Assembly: GCF_024171765.1 (NCBI RefSeq)
Contig: NZ_JAMTCI010000001.1
Span: forward strand, 1,527,137 to 1,591,136
Length of the DNA stretch: 64,000 nt
Direction of reading: 5' to 3'
Source: Williamsia deligens
GTDB taxonomy: Bacteria > Actinomycetota > Actinomycetes > Mycobacteriales > Mycobacteriaceae
Under the pieces are notes generated by a model, which ran no database searches, was not told where the DNA came from, and saw nothing but the letters and a program-made list of their open reading frames with translations. Below, in pieces: positions 63,450 to 64,000 of the stretch (the first letter of the stretch is position 1; each line of letters starts with the position of its first letter). The translations under genes were made by a program, and so were the position numbers.

Positions 63450-64000
63450 TCATCGCCGCTTGCGCCGACGTTGCTGCGTACCCGTCGGGCGCTGCCCGGG
63501 TCGGGGAGTCGCGGAGGAGGCCTTGCGTGCCGACCCGCCGCCGCTGCGCTTCGCCGAACTCTTCGTCAGGTCGGTGCGACCCTTCTCCGTCGTCGCGTCG
63601 TCGGCGGTGGCAGCCTGCGTAGTGCCATCGGTCACCGCGGCGTCCTCGACGGACTCGGAGTCGGAGGCGGCCTTCTTCTTGGCGCGTTCGGGACGGGCAC
63701 CGGGCTTGGGTGCGTTCGCCTTCAGCTTCTCCTGCTTCGCGACGCGCTCGGCTTCTTCTTCCTTGGCGATCTGACCGAACACGATGTGCTGCTGCGCGTA
63801 GGTCCAGAGGTTGTTGCTCACCCAGTAGAGAAGGATTGCCACGGGGAAAAACGCGCCCGAGACGAGGATGCCGAGCGGGAAGACGTAGAGAGCGAGCTTG
63901 TTCATGATCGCGGTCTGCGGGTTCTCGAGCGCCGCCGCGGTCTGACGCGCGACCGACGCGCGCGAGTTCATGTGCGTCGCGATCGACGACAGGATCACGA
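63450..64000 (-). CDS. yidC: Membrane insertase YidC (C-terminal part; start beyond window)
   Basis: The last 183 residues of the insertase are in the window. Two membrane helices ([32 protein letters not shown] in two parts, here [16 protein letters not shown] and [16 protein letters not shown]) belong to the conserved core. A ~110-residue cytoplasmic tail follows that is rich in Lys, Arg, Thr and Ser and ends in QQRRRKRR, as actinobacterial YidC tails do to contact ribosomes. It inserts proteins into the membrane with or without SecYEG. Confidence 0.94.
   Translation of the reverse strand, partial: VILSSIATHMNSRASVARQTAAALENPQTAIMNKLALYVFPLGILVSGAFFPVAILLYWVSNNLWTYAQQHIVFGQIAKEEEAERVAKQEKLKANAPKPGARPERAKKKAASDSESVEDAAVTDGTTQAATADDATTEKGRTDLTKSSAKRSGGGSARKASSATPRPGQRPTGTQQRRRKRR

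Overview
The window is high-GC actinobacterial chromosome with dense, often overlapping genes and frequent GTG starts. Gene families and order point to a mycolic-acid-containing actinobacterium (Mycobacteriales/Corynebacteriales, of the Gordonia, Williamsia or Rhodococcus kind; genus is inference). The right end carries the origin-proximal block known from mycobacteria: pcnA, NUDIX, DUF6049-type protein, murJ, sigM and its anti-sigma, trxB, trxA, cwlM, GNAT, parB, parA, rsmG, jag and yidC. dnaA should therefore lie a few kb beyond the right edge. I recognised no tRNA, rRNA, CRISPR array, IS element or prophage.

Left part (1-10 kb): an ABC exporter operon with a truncated NarL-type histidine kinase; a TetR/SRPBCC pair divergent from a hydrolase and quinone oxidoreductase; a phloroglucinol-hydrolase-like enzyme with a divergent TetR and a palindromic site; and a set of secreted or membrane proteins (glycine-zipper protein, lipoprotein, single-pass protein).

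Middle (10-35 kb): lon, whose upstream region combines two HspR-type inverted repeats with a SigH-type promoter; an ArsR-CDF metal operon with cysteine-rich tails; a lipoprotein, an HSL esterase and TfoX; leuS; a MurE-like ligase of unknown substrate divergent from an Rv2466c-like thiol protein; MOSC, YqgE, MFS, an EgtE-like PLP enzyme and an acyl-CoA dehydrogenase; and a glycerolipid locus (glpD, TetR, AGPS-like flavoprotein, diacylglycerol kinase) matching Mycobacterium Rv2249c-Rv2252.

35-43.7 kb: dps with an intrinsic terminator; a six-gene operon reading catalase, HAD phosphatase, GT2 glycosyltransferase, acyl-CoA-dehydrogenase-like protein, PIG-L deacetylase and NodS-like methyltransferase; and signalling genes (GAF-ANTAR, degenerate EAL-DICT). 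The six-gene operon is the best candidate for an undescribed pathway: its deacetylase, N-methyltransferase and glycosyltransferase content resembles the logic of Nod-factor synthesis.

43.7-64 kb: the conserved cell-wall, redox and chromosome-segregation block. It has a SigH-type promoter at trxB, an amidase-like CwlM lacking its zinc ligands, and two parS sites inside coding sequence, one in parA and one over the rsmG start codon.
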